This document shows, one piece after another, positions 1 to 10,227 of a stretch of DNA of 64,000 nucleotides. The notes below the pieces were generated by a model. That model was not told where the DNA came from. It made no database searches and worked only from the letters and a program-made list of their open reading frames with translations. Position numbers and translations under genes: made by a program. This stretch comes from Parietaria judaica (taxonomy: Eukaryota; Streptophyta; Magnoliopsida; Rosales; Urticaceae): NCBI GenBank assembly GCA_954871525.1, contig OX940871.1, positions 22,480,586-22,544,585 of the forward strand. Direction: 5' to 3'. Position 1 is the stretch's first letter; the number at the start of each line of letters is the position of its first letter.

Positions 1-585
1 AACGGAGGCCAAGTCGCCGCGGGCGAGCTCAGACCAGACGTTGAAGAACTCCCAGAAAGTTGCGCCATCAGCAACGCTGTGGTTCATGCTCAGCGCCACG
101 AAAACCCCATCGGCAAACTCAGTTACTTGCACCGCAAGTAATGAAAGATCCGAACCCGCAGCTTGATTGTTCGAAACTCCGATCATCGGATACAAACTGT
201 CCACGAGTTCCATCGGGACAACTGTAACGTCGAGAATATCCGCAGCGGTGAAGCCGTTAAGGGCCTCAGCGTGGACAAACTTCACGCCGGCGCCGTTACA
301 TTCGACGTGAAAGGAGATAGTTTTGACGTCGCCATCGTGTAGTGTGGGTACGAGGCGGCCAGCGAGAGGGTAGAACCGGCTGAGAGCCTGAGAGAGAGAG
401 GCTTTCAAGTGCTCTACTGGACTTTCTTTAGGTTTCTCAAAAAGAAGACCTCTGTGAATGTAGTCAAACGTGAGAGTCATGAGATCGCTCGGAGTCAGCT
501 CCATTCTCCGAATGGCATTACCGTCTTGGTTGACGCTTTCGGGCCGGATTGTGGTAGTCGACAATACCCGGGTCAATCCTGCCAT
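1..585 (-). CDS. BAHD acyltransferase, N-terminal part (cut by window edge)
   Basis: BAHD enzymes move an acyl group from an acyl-CoA to an alcohol or amine in the cytosol, in phenolic, terpenoid or alkaloid metabolism. Read on the minus strand from the ATG at 585, the frame stays open for 195 codons to the window edge. The N-terminus resembles family starts (MAGLTRVLSTTTIRPE). FYPLAGRL at residues 71-78 is a family signature of the first domain. HSVAD at residues 169-173 matches the catalytic HxxxD motif, with the general-base histidine and the structural aspartate present, and is followed by a family-like DGATFWEFFN stretch. The rest, including the DFGWG motif, lies outside the window. There is no in-frame ATG in the short stretch checked upstream of 585. 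No lesion is seen in this part. The acceptor substrate cannot be inferred. Family call is firm; intactness of the whole gene is unknown. Confidence 0.93.
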   Translation of the reverse strand, partial: MAGLTRVLSTTTIRPESVNQDGNAIRRMELTPSDLMTLTFDYIHRGLLFEKPKESPVEHLKASLSQALSRFYPLAGRLVPTLHDGDVKTISFHVECNGAGVKFVHAEALNGFTAADILDVTVVPMELVDSLYPMIGVSNNQAAGSDLSLLAVQVTEFADGVFVALSMNHSVADGATFWEFFNVWSELARGDLASV

Positions 586-674
586 GATTTTGTCTTGGAG
601 TTTTCTACTTTCTGTTTCTTTGGACTAGGTCAAGGGTTTTCAACTTTGGTGATGACGATGTGTATATCAAGCAG

Positions 675-684
675 ATATATATAG
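675..684 (-). promoter_or_regulatory. TATA box of the BAHD gene (candidate)
   Basis: The minus strand reads CTATATATAT here, about 90 bp upstream of the ATG at 585, the right distance for a plant TATA box with a short 5' UTR. No other strong TATA lies closer to the start. Confidence 0.5.
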
Positions 685-844
685 GCTTGATATACACAAA
701 TATAATATTAAGTAGTGGTAGTTAAGTGGGTGACAAATCAATAATATCACACTCGCACGTACTTGGCCAGGTCATTTGTGATTTAATGAGTTGGCCAATA
801 GTGGTGCTTGAGCATATATAACTCAGCAACGTCTTATTATTAAT

Positions 845-870
845 ACTAGTGAATGGCACCGCGCGAGGCG
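845..870 (-). mobile_element. Decayed Helitron 3' terminus
   Basis: On the minus strand the sequence reads a partial GC-rich hairpin (CGCCTCGCGCGGTG) followed by CCATTCACTAGT. Helitrons end in a short GC hairpin followed by CTRR and insert next to T; CTAG-T fits. The arrangement matches the better ends at 12388, 29571 and 53163, but here the second hairpin arm is degraded. Confidence 0.45.
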
Positions 871-1723
871 ATTAATTACCAATTATAAAATTAGAAAATA
901 TATATTTTGAACTTATTAAATTATCGTGTATTATACTTAAATATTTTAAATTCAATATTTAGTTATCGAAAGAAACTTAGTAAAGATAAATATCAGATCA
1001 TTTTATAAGAATACTTATTTCCTCTATTTTATCTCAAAATTGGTGACATATATCACCCTTAAAAATTTTGTTTGCTCAATTGGTGGCATATTAATAAATC
1101 TCTTCACAAAATTTGACTAAATTTTTACTATAAGAAAAATTCTAAATTCTAAGCTTAAATATATTATGTAAAAATAATGAATATATACATATATTAGGGT
1201 TTGTAAAATTGATTTGCACAAAATATAGATCGATTCATTTCATCCCTTTGCATAAAAGACGTTGAAGCTTTGGAACAACAAAATGAAGAGGAAATAATAA
1301 AACTATTACTCAATTCAGCTATTAATAAATGTTGGATAAAAAGAACTGAAGTAAGTCAGTAACAAATGAAAAAGTGATATGAAAAGCCACCAAATAAATA
1401 CCATTAATTAAACTTACTTTTAATTTAAAAAAAAATCTCAAAATTTAGGAAATTTGTAGTCTTAGTATGATATTATGGCATGTCATACTTGATAAATTTT
1501 TCTTATCTATATAGAGAGAGAGAGATTTGGACGGAAACGTTAAAACCCTCAACTCTCACTCATATGTAATTTTTTTTCATTGTTTTTCCTACTAATTAAT
1601 TAAATGGTGGTATTATGAAAGAAATGAATTTTATGGCGAGATTCATTAATAAATCTACACATATTGGATTCAAAGTTTATGGTGCGAGTTGATTTTATAT
1701 ATATCCACATGTGTATATAGATA

Positions 1724-2369
1724 TGTTGGGTTTTTCGATGACTTTTCTCAATCCCGAGGCGGAAATCACGGGATATCATCGAATAATAAAGATCTAGAAT
1801 AATTACGAGAATTAAGATATCGTTTAGAGGTCGTTACCAAAACTTCGGTACTTTTGCCAACTGTACCGAAAATTGCCGATTCCTTGGTTTTTGGTGCTTG
1901 CCGATTTCTCTATGATCCGGGATCCAGCGCCTCAAGTGTTGCGCCTCTATTTCGTCCACCACGTCACTCGGGAACGTCTTAGATGACCGGAAAACACCTC
2001 GGAGGATAGGTTAGATCCTTGTCGGTGTTTAGATGATCAACCGTTGATTGAACCGGGGAGGAAGCCACGAAATTCGACTCACTAGGGAGGGAGCTCGAAT
2101 TCTAGGAGGCTAGGATTTATCTTGTATATCTAATTATGAGTCATATTAGGGTATTTATAATACCCTAAGGTCATGACCTAGTGGGCTTTCTAAAAGCCCA
2201 CCTATTGGGCTTTCTAAAAGCCCAATCATGAATTAATTAATATATTATTAATTAATTATGAATCATAATTAATACTTGGGCCCGTGTGGGCCCATAATGT
2301 CGGTTATGGTTATCGGGTCGATATCCGATAACCCGAGAGATACAATATCGGGTTCGGGCATAACCAACA
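1724..2369 (-). repeat. Copia 3' LTR (left)
   Basis: This 646-bp copy is nearly identical to 9579-10222 and has TGTTGG/CCAACA ends. A TATA-like TTATAAATACC on the minus strand near 2150-2165 lies in a small palindrome and could start transcription. Confidence 0.96.
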
Positions 2370-2380
2370 ATCTCCCACTT
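2370..2380 (-). promoter_or_regulatory. Polypurine tract of the Copia element
   Basis: The minus strand reads AAGTGGGAGAT directly before the 3' LTR, a common Copia plus-strand priming site. It confirms the element's orientation. Confidence 0.85.
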
Positions 2381-3546
2381 GCACGAACGCACCGGATTGG
2401 CTATCTCCGTGCACGCACTGCACATAAAGTATTACTCGAGAATGCCGCCTTGGGTTAGATGTACATTCTCTCAGCTACTCATGCCTGGTTCATCAAAGTT
2501 ACATGTGAAGTTTGTTTCATTGTAATTTAATCATCATACTCCGTTTCCGTTGCGAGTTCGGTGTGACTCTGTAGGATTCTGTAGTGTTGGCCACATACTC
2601 ATATGAGTATGCAAGAAGTAAGTGGCCTCCACCTAGACTTAACTTCCCCCAATCTACAAAACTTTAAATCATCTTTTATAGATTAATCGAGGTGAACCGT
2701 GTGGTTCTTTATGATTAAAATAAGGTATATGACTGATTCCTTCAACATCCTTTTACATCTCTAGATGAGGCACAGGTCATGGTTTGGAACTCCTGTTCAG
2801 CCTTAATCTAATTTCTGATTCAGGTATAAGTATTGAAACATCAAAACAAAAACTCTTTTGTTTTGCCTGTGGCCACAGATTTCATTTTACTTATACTATT
2901 CAGAAGGCCCTGAGTGTATAGCCCCAAAAGGAATGGGGAGATGCATGTTTTCTTGAAACGTCATTCCATCCTACAAGGTTCATCACATGCCCAACTACAG
3001 CTGTTATGACTTTCCAGTTACGGTAAGCGTTGAGTTGTAATCTAAGCATGCAACTTGCCCAGTGATGGACTCATGATGTTCTCAAACTTTGGAGTCTCTT
3101 CATATCTCTAAGTTTCTCAGTGTCCCCTTGTACCAATGTTTCGTTTCCATGTGAGAATATTTAGAGTGCGAGTCTTCCAGCACTGCTAGTCATTCCGACT
3201 AGTGCCTACATGTATAAGAATATCTCTTAGATATCAAGGCCCCTTCCTTTTATCTTAACAACACGTACCAGTCAATTATGAATATCATTGATAGTCCCTC
3301 TTTGTTTCTTCATAATGATTTCTTTGACTGGGGAAATTCAAGAATGTCTCGAAGACATCTTAGGAACTACATTTGTTTAGCTTGATATCAATGTTTTGAA
3401 AAAAATATTGATATTAACCTTTAAATGATGAAACTTGCCTTTTAAAGAAAATAATAATGTGCTTCAAATTTAATGAAAGATAATAATTACATAAAATTTG
3501 TTCCCGATCCAAAATCAGCTTCAGATAATAAAATCGTAACAGACAT
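2381..3546 (-). other. Non-coding 3' region of the Copia element
   Basis: About 1.2 kb between the pol stop and the polypurine tract. I see no domain or open frame of note, only 3' untranslated sequence. Confidence 0.7.
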
Positions 3547-6500
3547 TTATGGGTTCTTTATCCCAATATTTTCCGCATGATGAAAATGCTTTTCTTTCGA
3601 CAAAGATTTTGTCATCGGATCTGCTACATTTTCTTCAGTGTCTACTCTCCTCATCTCTATGTCCTTCCGATCAACAATGTCTCTGATCAGATGGTACTTT
3701 CTGAGTACATGCTTTGCTGTCTTGCGTGATCTTGGTTCCTTGGCTTGTGCTATAGCTCCGTTGTTGTCACAGAAAAGCTTCACAGGATCACCTATGCTAG
3801 GAACTACACCAAGATCAGAAACAAATTTCTTGATCCATACAGCCTCTTTCGCAGCATCAGATGCAGCGATGTACTCAGATTCTGTGGTTGAATCAGCTAC
3901 CGTAGCTTGTTTACTGCTGTTCCACGTAACAGCACCACCATTTGCACAGAATACATATCCTGTTTGAGATTTGAAATCATCCCTGTCTGTTTGGAAGCTT
4001 GCATCAGAATATCCTTCAAAAGTTAATTCTTTTGCACCACCGTATGTCAAACATCTATCTTTTGTTCTGTTTAAATAACGCAAGATATTCTTAACGGCTG
4101 TCCAATGGTTAAAACCAGGGTTTGATTGAAATCTGCTTGTCATGCTTAAGGCAAAAGCTACATCTGGTCTCGTACATATCATTGCATACATTATTGAACC
4201 AATAGCTGAAGCGTATGGAATTTTCTCCATACTTTTGATTTCTTCTGAAGAAACCGGACATTGCTTCTTGGTTAAGTATGTCTTATGGGTCATCGGTGTA
4301 AAACCCTTTTCCGATTTGTCCATTTTAAACCTTTTAACAATTTTGTCAATATATGTACCTTGACTTAGAGATAAGATTCTTTGATGTCTATTTCTTTGAA
4401 TCTTTACGCCTAGTATATAGGCGGCTTCTCCTAAGTCTTTCATTGAGAAACATTTTCTCAACCACTCCTTCACAGTCTGGAGTTCAGATGTATCGTTTCC
4501 TATAATCAGTATGTCATCTACATAAAGAATAAGGAAAACTATTTTGCTCCCACTCGATTTGATATATACACAAGGATCGTCTTTGTTCTTAACAAAACCA
4601 AAATCAGTAATTGATTCATCAAAACGACGATTCCAGCTTTGAGATGCTTGCTTAAGACCATAAATTGATCTTTTCAATTTGCAAACTTTGTTTGGATGTT
4701 TGCGGTCTATGAAACCTTCAGGCTGTGTCATGTACACATCCTCTTCGAGAACACCATTCAAGAACGCGGTCTTCACATCCATTTGCCAGATTTTATAATC
4801 ATGAAATGCTGCAATGGCTAGCAAGATTATTATGGACTTGAACATGGCAACAGGAGAGAAAGTTTCATCATAGTCAATACCATGAATTTGTCGATAACCT
4901 TTAGCGACTAATCTTCCTTTGTAAGTTTGTATTTTGCCATCCATGTCGATCTTCCTTTTGAAGATCCATTTGCAACCAATGGGTTTGGACCCTTTGGGAG
5001 CATCAACGAGGTCCCATACTTCGTTGCTATACATGGAGTCCATTTCAGAGTTCATGGCTTCTAGCCATTTGTCTGAGTCATCTCCTGACATTGCTTCGTT
5101 ATAAGATTCAGGTTCTTCACCATCGTCTTCATGAACAGTTTCATCTTCTATTGAAACTAGAAGGTTCAATTTAAGAGGAGGTTGACTCTCTCTAATTGAT
5201 CTTCGTGATGTCAGTGTGTAATCTGGTTGCTCACTAATCCCATCTTGTATGGGTACATCGTATAGAACTATATTTTCTTGAGGTTCTTCGTTGACAATCT
5301 CATTTTCACCTTCTTCGTTTAGAACAACGTTTTCTACTTGGTTATCAATCATGATCTGATCACGATGTTCATAACCCGATGTGTGAGTACCTTCTGTGTC
5401 CATTTCTTGTTCTTGAGTATCTTGTGGTTCATGCTCTTCATTAAGAACAATGTCTCTCCCACTAGACTTTCTAGAGAGAAAATCTTCTTCTAAGAAAATA
5501 CCGGTTTTGGCAACTATTATTTTGCCTGTGTGTTTTTGATAGAAGTAATACCCAGGAGTTTCCTGTGGGTATCCCACAAAGTTACATTTAACCGATTTGG
5601 GACTGAGCTTGTCAGACATTAGAGTCTTGACATATGCCTCACATCCCCAGATTCTCATGAAATGCAAATCCGGTATTCTTCCTTTCCATATCTCATATGG
5701 GGTTGAAGGAACCGTCTTAGATGGCACACAGTTCAGTATGGTAGCTGCTGTCATAAGTGCGTGTCCCCATAGGGACTCAGGTAAGTCAGTTTTATTCATC
5801 ATTGATCGAACCATGTCCAACAAGGTCCGATTTCTCCTCTCAGATACACCATTTAGTTGGGGTGTTCCTGGAGGGGTCAGTGATGAAATGATTCCCATGT
5901 CACGGAGGTAAGCTTTGAAATCATCGCTCAAGTATTCGCCACCTCGATCAGATCGTATGGCTTTAACTTTTCTTGCTAATTGATTTTCAGCTTCATTCTT
6001 GAATTGCTTGAACTTTTCAAGTGATTCAGATTTGTGTTTCATTAAGTATACATAACCGTATAGACTGAAGTCATCAGTGAAGGTGATGAAATACCTGAAA
6101 CCTCCTTTAGCCTGAATGGGTATTGGTCCACGTACATCCGAATGTATGAGGTCCAATAGTCCTTTCTTTCTCTCATAAGTTCCTTTAAAGGAAGGCTTTG
6201 TCATTTTCCCGACCAGGCAAGATTCACATGTGTGATAAGATTCATAATCAAAATCATCCAGTCTTCCTTGTTTGTGAAGCCGAGTAATGCGCTTCTCGCC
6301 TATATGGACAAGTCGACAGTGCTAGAGATAGGCCGTATTGACAAGGTTGGGTTTCACTCTTTTATTAGAGATGTTATAAACATGATTTTTAGAGGTATTT
6401 AACGAATAAAGACCGTTTGATAAATAAGCAATACCATAACAAATACCATCCTTAAAAACGGCACAACGCTTGTTCCCAATTTTAAAATCAAAACCTAAAA

Positions 6501-7620
6501 CATCCAATTCTGGAATAGAAATTATGTTCTTGGTAATGGAAGGTACGAAATGACAATCATTTAATTCTAAAATCATTCCTGCTGAGGTGTTGAGATCTAC
6601 ATGGCCCACAGCTTTTGCAACACCCGGTGCTCCATTTGCCACGCGCATGTTGGTCTCATCCTTCCTCAGCATCTTACTTCTCTTCAGAGTCTGCATGTCA
6701 GTACAAATATGAGTACCACATGCTGTATCTAATACCCAATCTTTAGAGGTAGTAAGATTGACTTCTAAAACATTTATACATGTGGTGGAGTTTGAACTCT
6801 TCTTCACCTTCTTGATCTCTGCAAGGTACAAAGGACAATTCCTTTTCCAGTGTCCCTTCTTATCGCAGTGAAAACACTTATGATCGAGAGTGGCTCCAAC
6901 TTTGGGTTTCATGGCACGAGCCTTAACCCTCAAGTTATATGGAGCCTTGCCTTTATTCTTCTGAACATACTGCTTCTTTCCCTTGAACTTGCTATTCACA
7001 GCATTAATAGTTCTAGTCTGTCCTTTGGGTACATTACCCTCAGCTATTTGCAACATGTTGTGAAGCTGATGAAGATTCTTTGTTTCAGAGGACATGTTAT
7101 AATTCAGTATAAACTGATTATAAGAATCGGGGAGAGAGTTGAGCACAATGTCAATGTACACTTCTTCAGGGATCTTTATCTCTTGTCTGGTTAGACTTTT
7201 TGACCAGCTGGTCATTTTCAGAACATGATCATGCACATTGGTTCCTTCAGTTAATTTTGCTCTCAGCAAATTTCTCATTATTCTGAATCTTGTATGACAT
7301 GCTCCATTTTCATACATCTTCTTAAGATGTTGAATCATTTCCCAGGTAGACATGTTCTCATGTTGCTCCATGAGATTTGGTGTCATGGTCGCCAACATGA
7401 GACAAGCCACTTCAGCAGCTTCATCAGTATGCTTCTTATAAGCATCTTTGTCTGCTCAAGATGCAGTAGCAGGAGGTTCAGCTGGAGGTGCATTCATAAT
7501 GATAACCTCCTTCTTTTCGTGCCTGAGCACAATTTTGAGGCGTCTTTGCCATTCCGGAAAATTTCTTCCGTTTAAGATGTTTTCCTTCTCAAGGATAGAT
7601 CTTAGTGAGCTGCTAGACAT
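3547..7620 (-). pseudogene. Copia gag-pol polyprotein with two premature stops
   Basis: Starting from the ATG at 7620, one frame of 1358 codons runs to the stop at 3547, broken only by TGA at 7456-7458 (codon 55) and TAG at 6322-6324 (codon 433). Domains in order: gag; a CCHC zinc knuckle (CFHCDKKGHWKRNC) near codons 249-262; a retropepsin-like segment (WVLDTACGTHIC) near codons 295-306; GAG-pre-integrase; integrase with DRGGEYL and NGVSERRNRT; reverse transcriptase with the catalytic YVDD at 4513-4524; and an RNase H ending near the stop. The TAG falls exactly where relatives have Trp in a Leu-Trp-His motif, so TGG to TAG is likely. The next motif has Val where Gly is usual. The active-site triad reads DTA; many relatives have DTG. 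The rest of pol is uninterrupted, consistent with a young element. Confidence 0.95.
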
Positions 7621-8380
7621 TGTTCAGTTTCTACAATTTTAAATAAAAACTGAATAAGCACAATATTAATTCTAGTTTTGACATGTAAATTATAAATTAC
7701 TTATTATAATAAAGATGTTACTTAAAAGTATATATTATAAGGACTTTATATAATATTTCGTGATTTGTCAATGGAAAAGTAACCCTTATCAATTCTATTA
7801 ATTAGTCACTCAGAGAAAGTCAACAATTGCTCTAATATCCTATATTATCTCTGACGTTTAGAAAAGAAAAACAATTTTTCATTTATCATTCTAACCGATT
7901 TCATTAGAATTGTCTACGATATCTAATCTAATTAGAGTAGCTCGTTTAGGTAGACCCACGGGGTGAATCGGCGGACAATATAGGTCGCCCTACGCGTCTA
8001 AAAGAGGGTATAAGAGTACTCCCTTGGGTTAGAGACACACTCAAAACTTTTCTCAATTAGATCGAGGAACCAGCCGGTGGAAGACATTATACCTAATATT
8101 TATTGAGGGGTTTTAGGTGATCCTAACTTTTGTCTTAAACTAAACATAATTAACTAATTAAAATGTTCTAATAATTAAGACAATGAATATGTAATACATA
8201 ATCCTATTTTGTAAAACATATTCTATTTCGAATTAAATATACTTCTGAAAGTATACATATATATAAATATATATATATTATGAAAATTTTAAAGACAAAC
8301 CCTTTTATCTTTAAATAAAAGATAAATAAATCACTTAAAGATAAAATATCTTGATTCATGATTTATCTTTTCTATAAATG

Positions 8381-8508
8381 AATAAAAGATAAATAACTAT
8401 CTTTATAGATAAGATATCTTTAATCAAGCTTTGTCATAATACAAAATAAAAGATAAATAACTATCTTATAGATAAACTATCTTTAATCATAATATATATA
8501 TCTTTTAT
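8381..8508. repeat. Two-copy AT-rich tandem repeat (about 64 bp unit)
   Basis: AATAAAAGATAAATAACTAT recurs at 8381 and 8445, followed both times by similar GATAAG/GATAAA and TATCTTTAATCA stretches. The array lies inside the Copia leader. Confidence 0.7.
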
Positions 8509-9070
8509 TTCCATTAAAGTTTATATCTTTTCTATTACTATAATAAATAAAAGATTATTCATTATCTTAATCTAATTAAGAATTATTGATTATGAATAAA
8601 AATTATGAACAAACAATTTGTAAATCAATAAATGAATAACATAATATTAAATGGAAACAAAACTTCATAAGATTGATAATAATATTGAATAAATCATATT
8701 TATTAATACTTAATATCATATATTAGATTTTCAATTCTCATATTTAAAGATATTTATAATAGTTATAAATAAAATAAAAATAAACACTTTAAATTGTATT
8801 TTAAAATAATTAAACATAAATATAATTAAATATCTAATACCGGGATACGAGCTCGGGATAAACCCGAGCTTGTACGGGTTGCCCTCGGGCAACCCTGGTC
8901 ACGAAGGGGAGATCGGGCAGGGCCGAAGGCCCCTGCCCGGAAATATTTAATTTTTGACCCGGATCCGGGTCAAGAAGGACCCGGATCCGGGTCTGTTCGG
9001 TGTGTTCGGATCCGAAGCCCCGGGTCCAACCCGAGTCGGTTACCCGGGTCAGACCCGGGTTGGGTGTGCC

Positions 9071-9209
9071 CGGATCATCGCGATCCGGGCTGGGTGAAGT
9101 GGGGCTGGGTTAAAACCCAGCCCGTGGGCCTGATCCAATCAGGCCCACCTCGAATTAAAATTGGGCAGGGTTTTAACCCAGCCCGTGTGCCTGATCCAAT
9201 CAGGCCCAC
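9071..9209. repeat. Cluster of perfect and near-perfect hairpins in the Copia leader
   Basis: Inverted repeats follow each other: 9071-9088 (CGGATC stem), 9102-9123 (10-bp stem, 2-nt loop), 9124-9148 (11-bp stem, 3-nt loop). The latter two recur at 9163-9184 and 9185-9209 with one mismatch each. This is just inside the 5' LTR, where retroelement leaders may carry packaging or dimerisation signals; that role is inference. Confidence 0.8.
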
Positions 9210-9565
9210 GCGATTTAAAAAAAAAATATTTATTTCGGCTAGGGTTTTGTAACCTTAGCCGTCGCCCATTGGCTCCCATCGAATGGGAGCCACAAACGGC
9301 GGCGCCACCCGGAACCATGGCGGCGACGGTGAAATCGCCGCCGGTTCCGGTGGTGGTGCCGTCGTTTTTTTTCTCCCTTTTCTTATTTAATAATACACAT
9401 TAAAATTTAATAAAATCCAATCCCGATTCTAAATCGGATTCCGAACAACACACAAAATTAATCATAATTAAATTTCTAACGCTCCCACTGAAAATCTAAT
9501 CACACCAAAAATTTTCTAAAATTATTTCGGTCAACATATCTAATTTTCGAAAATTACTCAGACCG

Positions 9566-9577
9566 GCTCTGATACCA
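9566..9577 (-). promoter_or_regulatory. Primer-binding site of the Copia element
   Basis: The minus strand reads TGGTATCAGAGC, complementary to the 3' end of plant initiator tRNA-Met, one base inside the 5' LTR. Confidence 0.93.
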
Positions 9578-9578
9578 C

Positions 9579-10222
9579 TGTTGGGTTTTTCGATGACTTT
9601 TCTCAATCCCGAGGCGGAAATCACGGGATATCATCGAACAATAAAGATCTAGAATAATTACGAGAATTAAGATATCGTTTAGAGGTCGTTACCAAACTTT
9701 GGTACTTTTGCCAACTGTACCGAAAATTGCCGATTCCTTGGTTTTTGGTGCTTGCCGATTTCTCTATGATCCGGGATCCAGCGCCTCAAGTGTTGCGCCT
9801 CTATTTCGTCCACCACGTCACTCGGGAACGTCTTAGATGACCGGAAAACACCCGGAGGATAGGTTAGATCCTTGTCGGTGTTTAGATGATCAACCGTTGA
9901 TTGAACCGGGGAGGAAGCCACGAAATTCGACTCACTAGGGAGGGAGCTCGAATTCTAGGAGGCTAGGGTTTATCTTGTATATCTAATTATGAGTCATATT
10001 AGGGTATTTATAATACCCTAAGGTCATGACCTAGTGGGCTTTCTAAAAGCCCACCTATTGGGCTTTCTAAAAGCCCAATCATGAATTAATTAATATGTTA
10101 TTAATTAATTATGAATCATAATTAATACTTGGGCCCGTGTGGGCCCATAATGTTGGTTATGGTTATCGGGTCGATATCCGATAACCCGAGAGATACAATA
10201 TCGGGTTTGGGCATAACCAACA
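9579..10222 (-). repeat. Copia 5' LTR (right)
   Basis: This 644-bp copy pairs with 1724-2369. It is followed by the target duplication AGATA. Confidence 0.96.
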
Positions 10223-10227
10223 AGATA

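Larger units (their letters stand above)
586..1718. other. AT-rich upstream region of the BAHD gene
   Basis: No coding sequence is supported. The stretch holds the presumed promoter and 5' UTR of the BAHD gene, a decayed Helitron-type end near 845, and otherwise AT-rich DNA up to the Copia insertion at 1724. Confidence 0.6.
7621..9565 (-). other. Long 5' leader of the Copia element
   Basis: Nearly 2 kb separates the primer-binding site from the gag ATG. The gag-proximal part is extremely AT-rich with a short tandem repeat. The LTR-proximal 8840-9360 is GC-rich with several near-perfect hairpins. No coding sequence is supported. Confidence 0.7.
1719..10227 (-). mobile_element. Complete Ty1/Copia LTR retrotransposon with target duplications
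   Basis: This is an 8.5-kb element on the minus strand. It is bounded by LTRs at 1724-2369 and 9579-10222, each starting TGTTGG and ending CCAACA, and flanked by the 5-bp duplication AGATA at 1719-1723 and 10223-10227. A primer-binding site matching initiator tRNA-Met (TGGTATCAGAGC) adjoins the 5' LTR, and a polypurine tract (AAGTGGGAGAT) adjoins the 3' LTR. The inner part encodes Gag-Pol in the order gag, protease, integrase, reverse transcriptase, RNase H, which defines Copia. By eye the LTRs differ by six substitutions, all transitions, and two single-base indels. With plant rates of about 0.7-1.3e-8 per site per year, that suggests insertion well under one million years ago. The polyprotein has two nonsense codons, so this copy probably cannot move by itself. 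Confidence 0.96.

Noticed and set aside
3638..5911. Plus-strand open frames across the Copia element
   Set aside because: They are antisense shadows of integrase, RT and RNase H codons.
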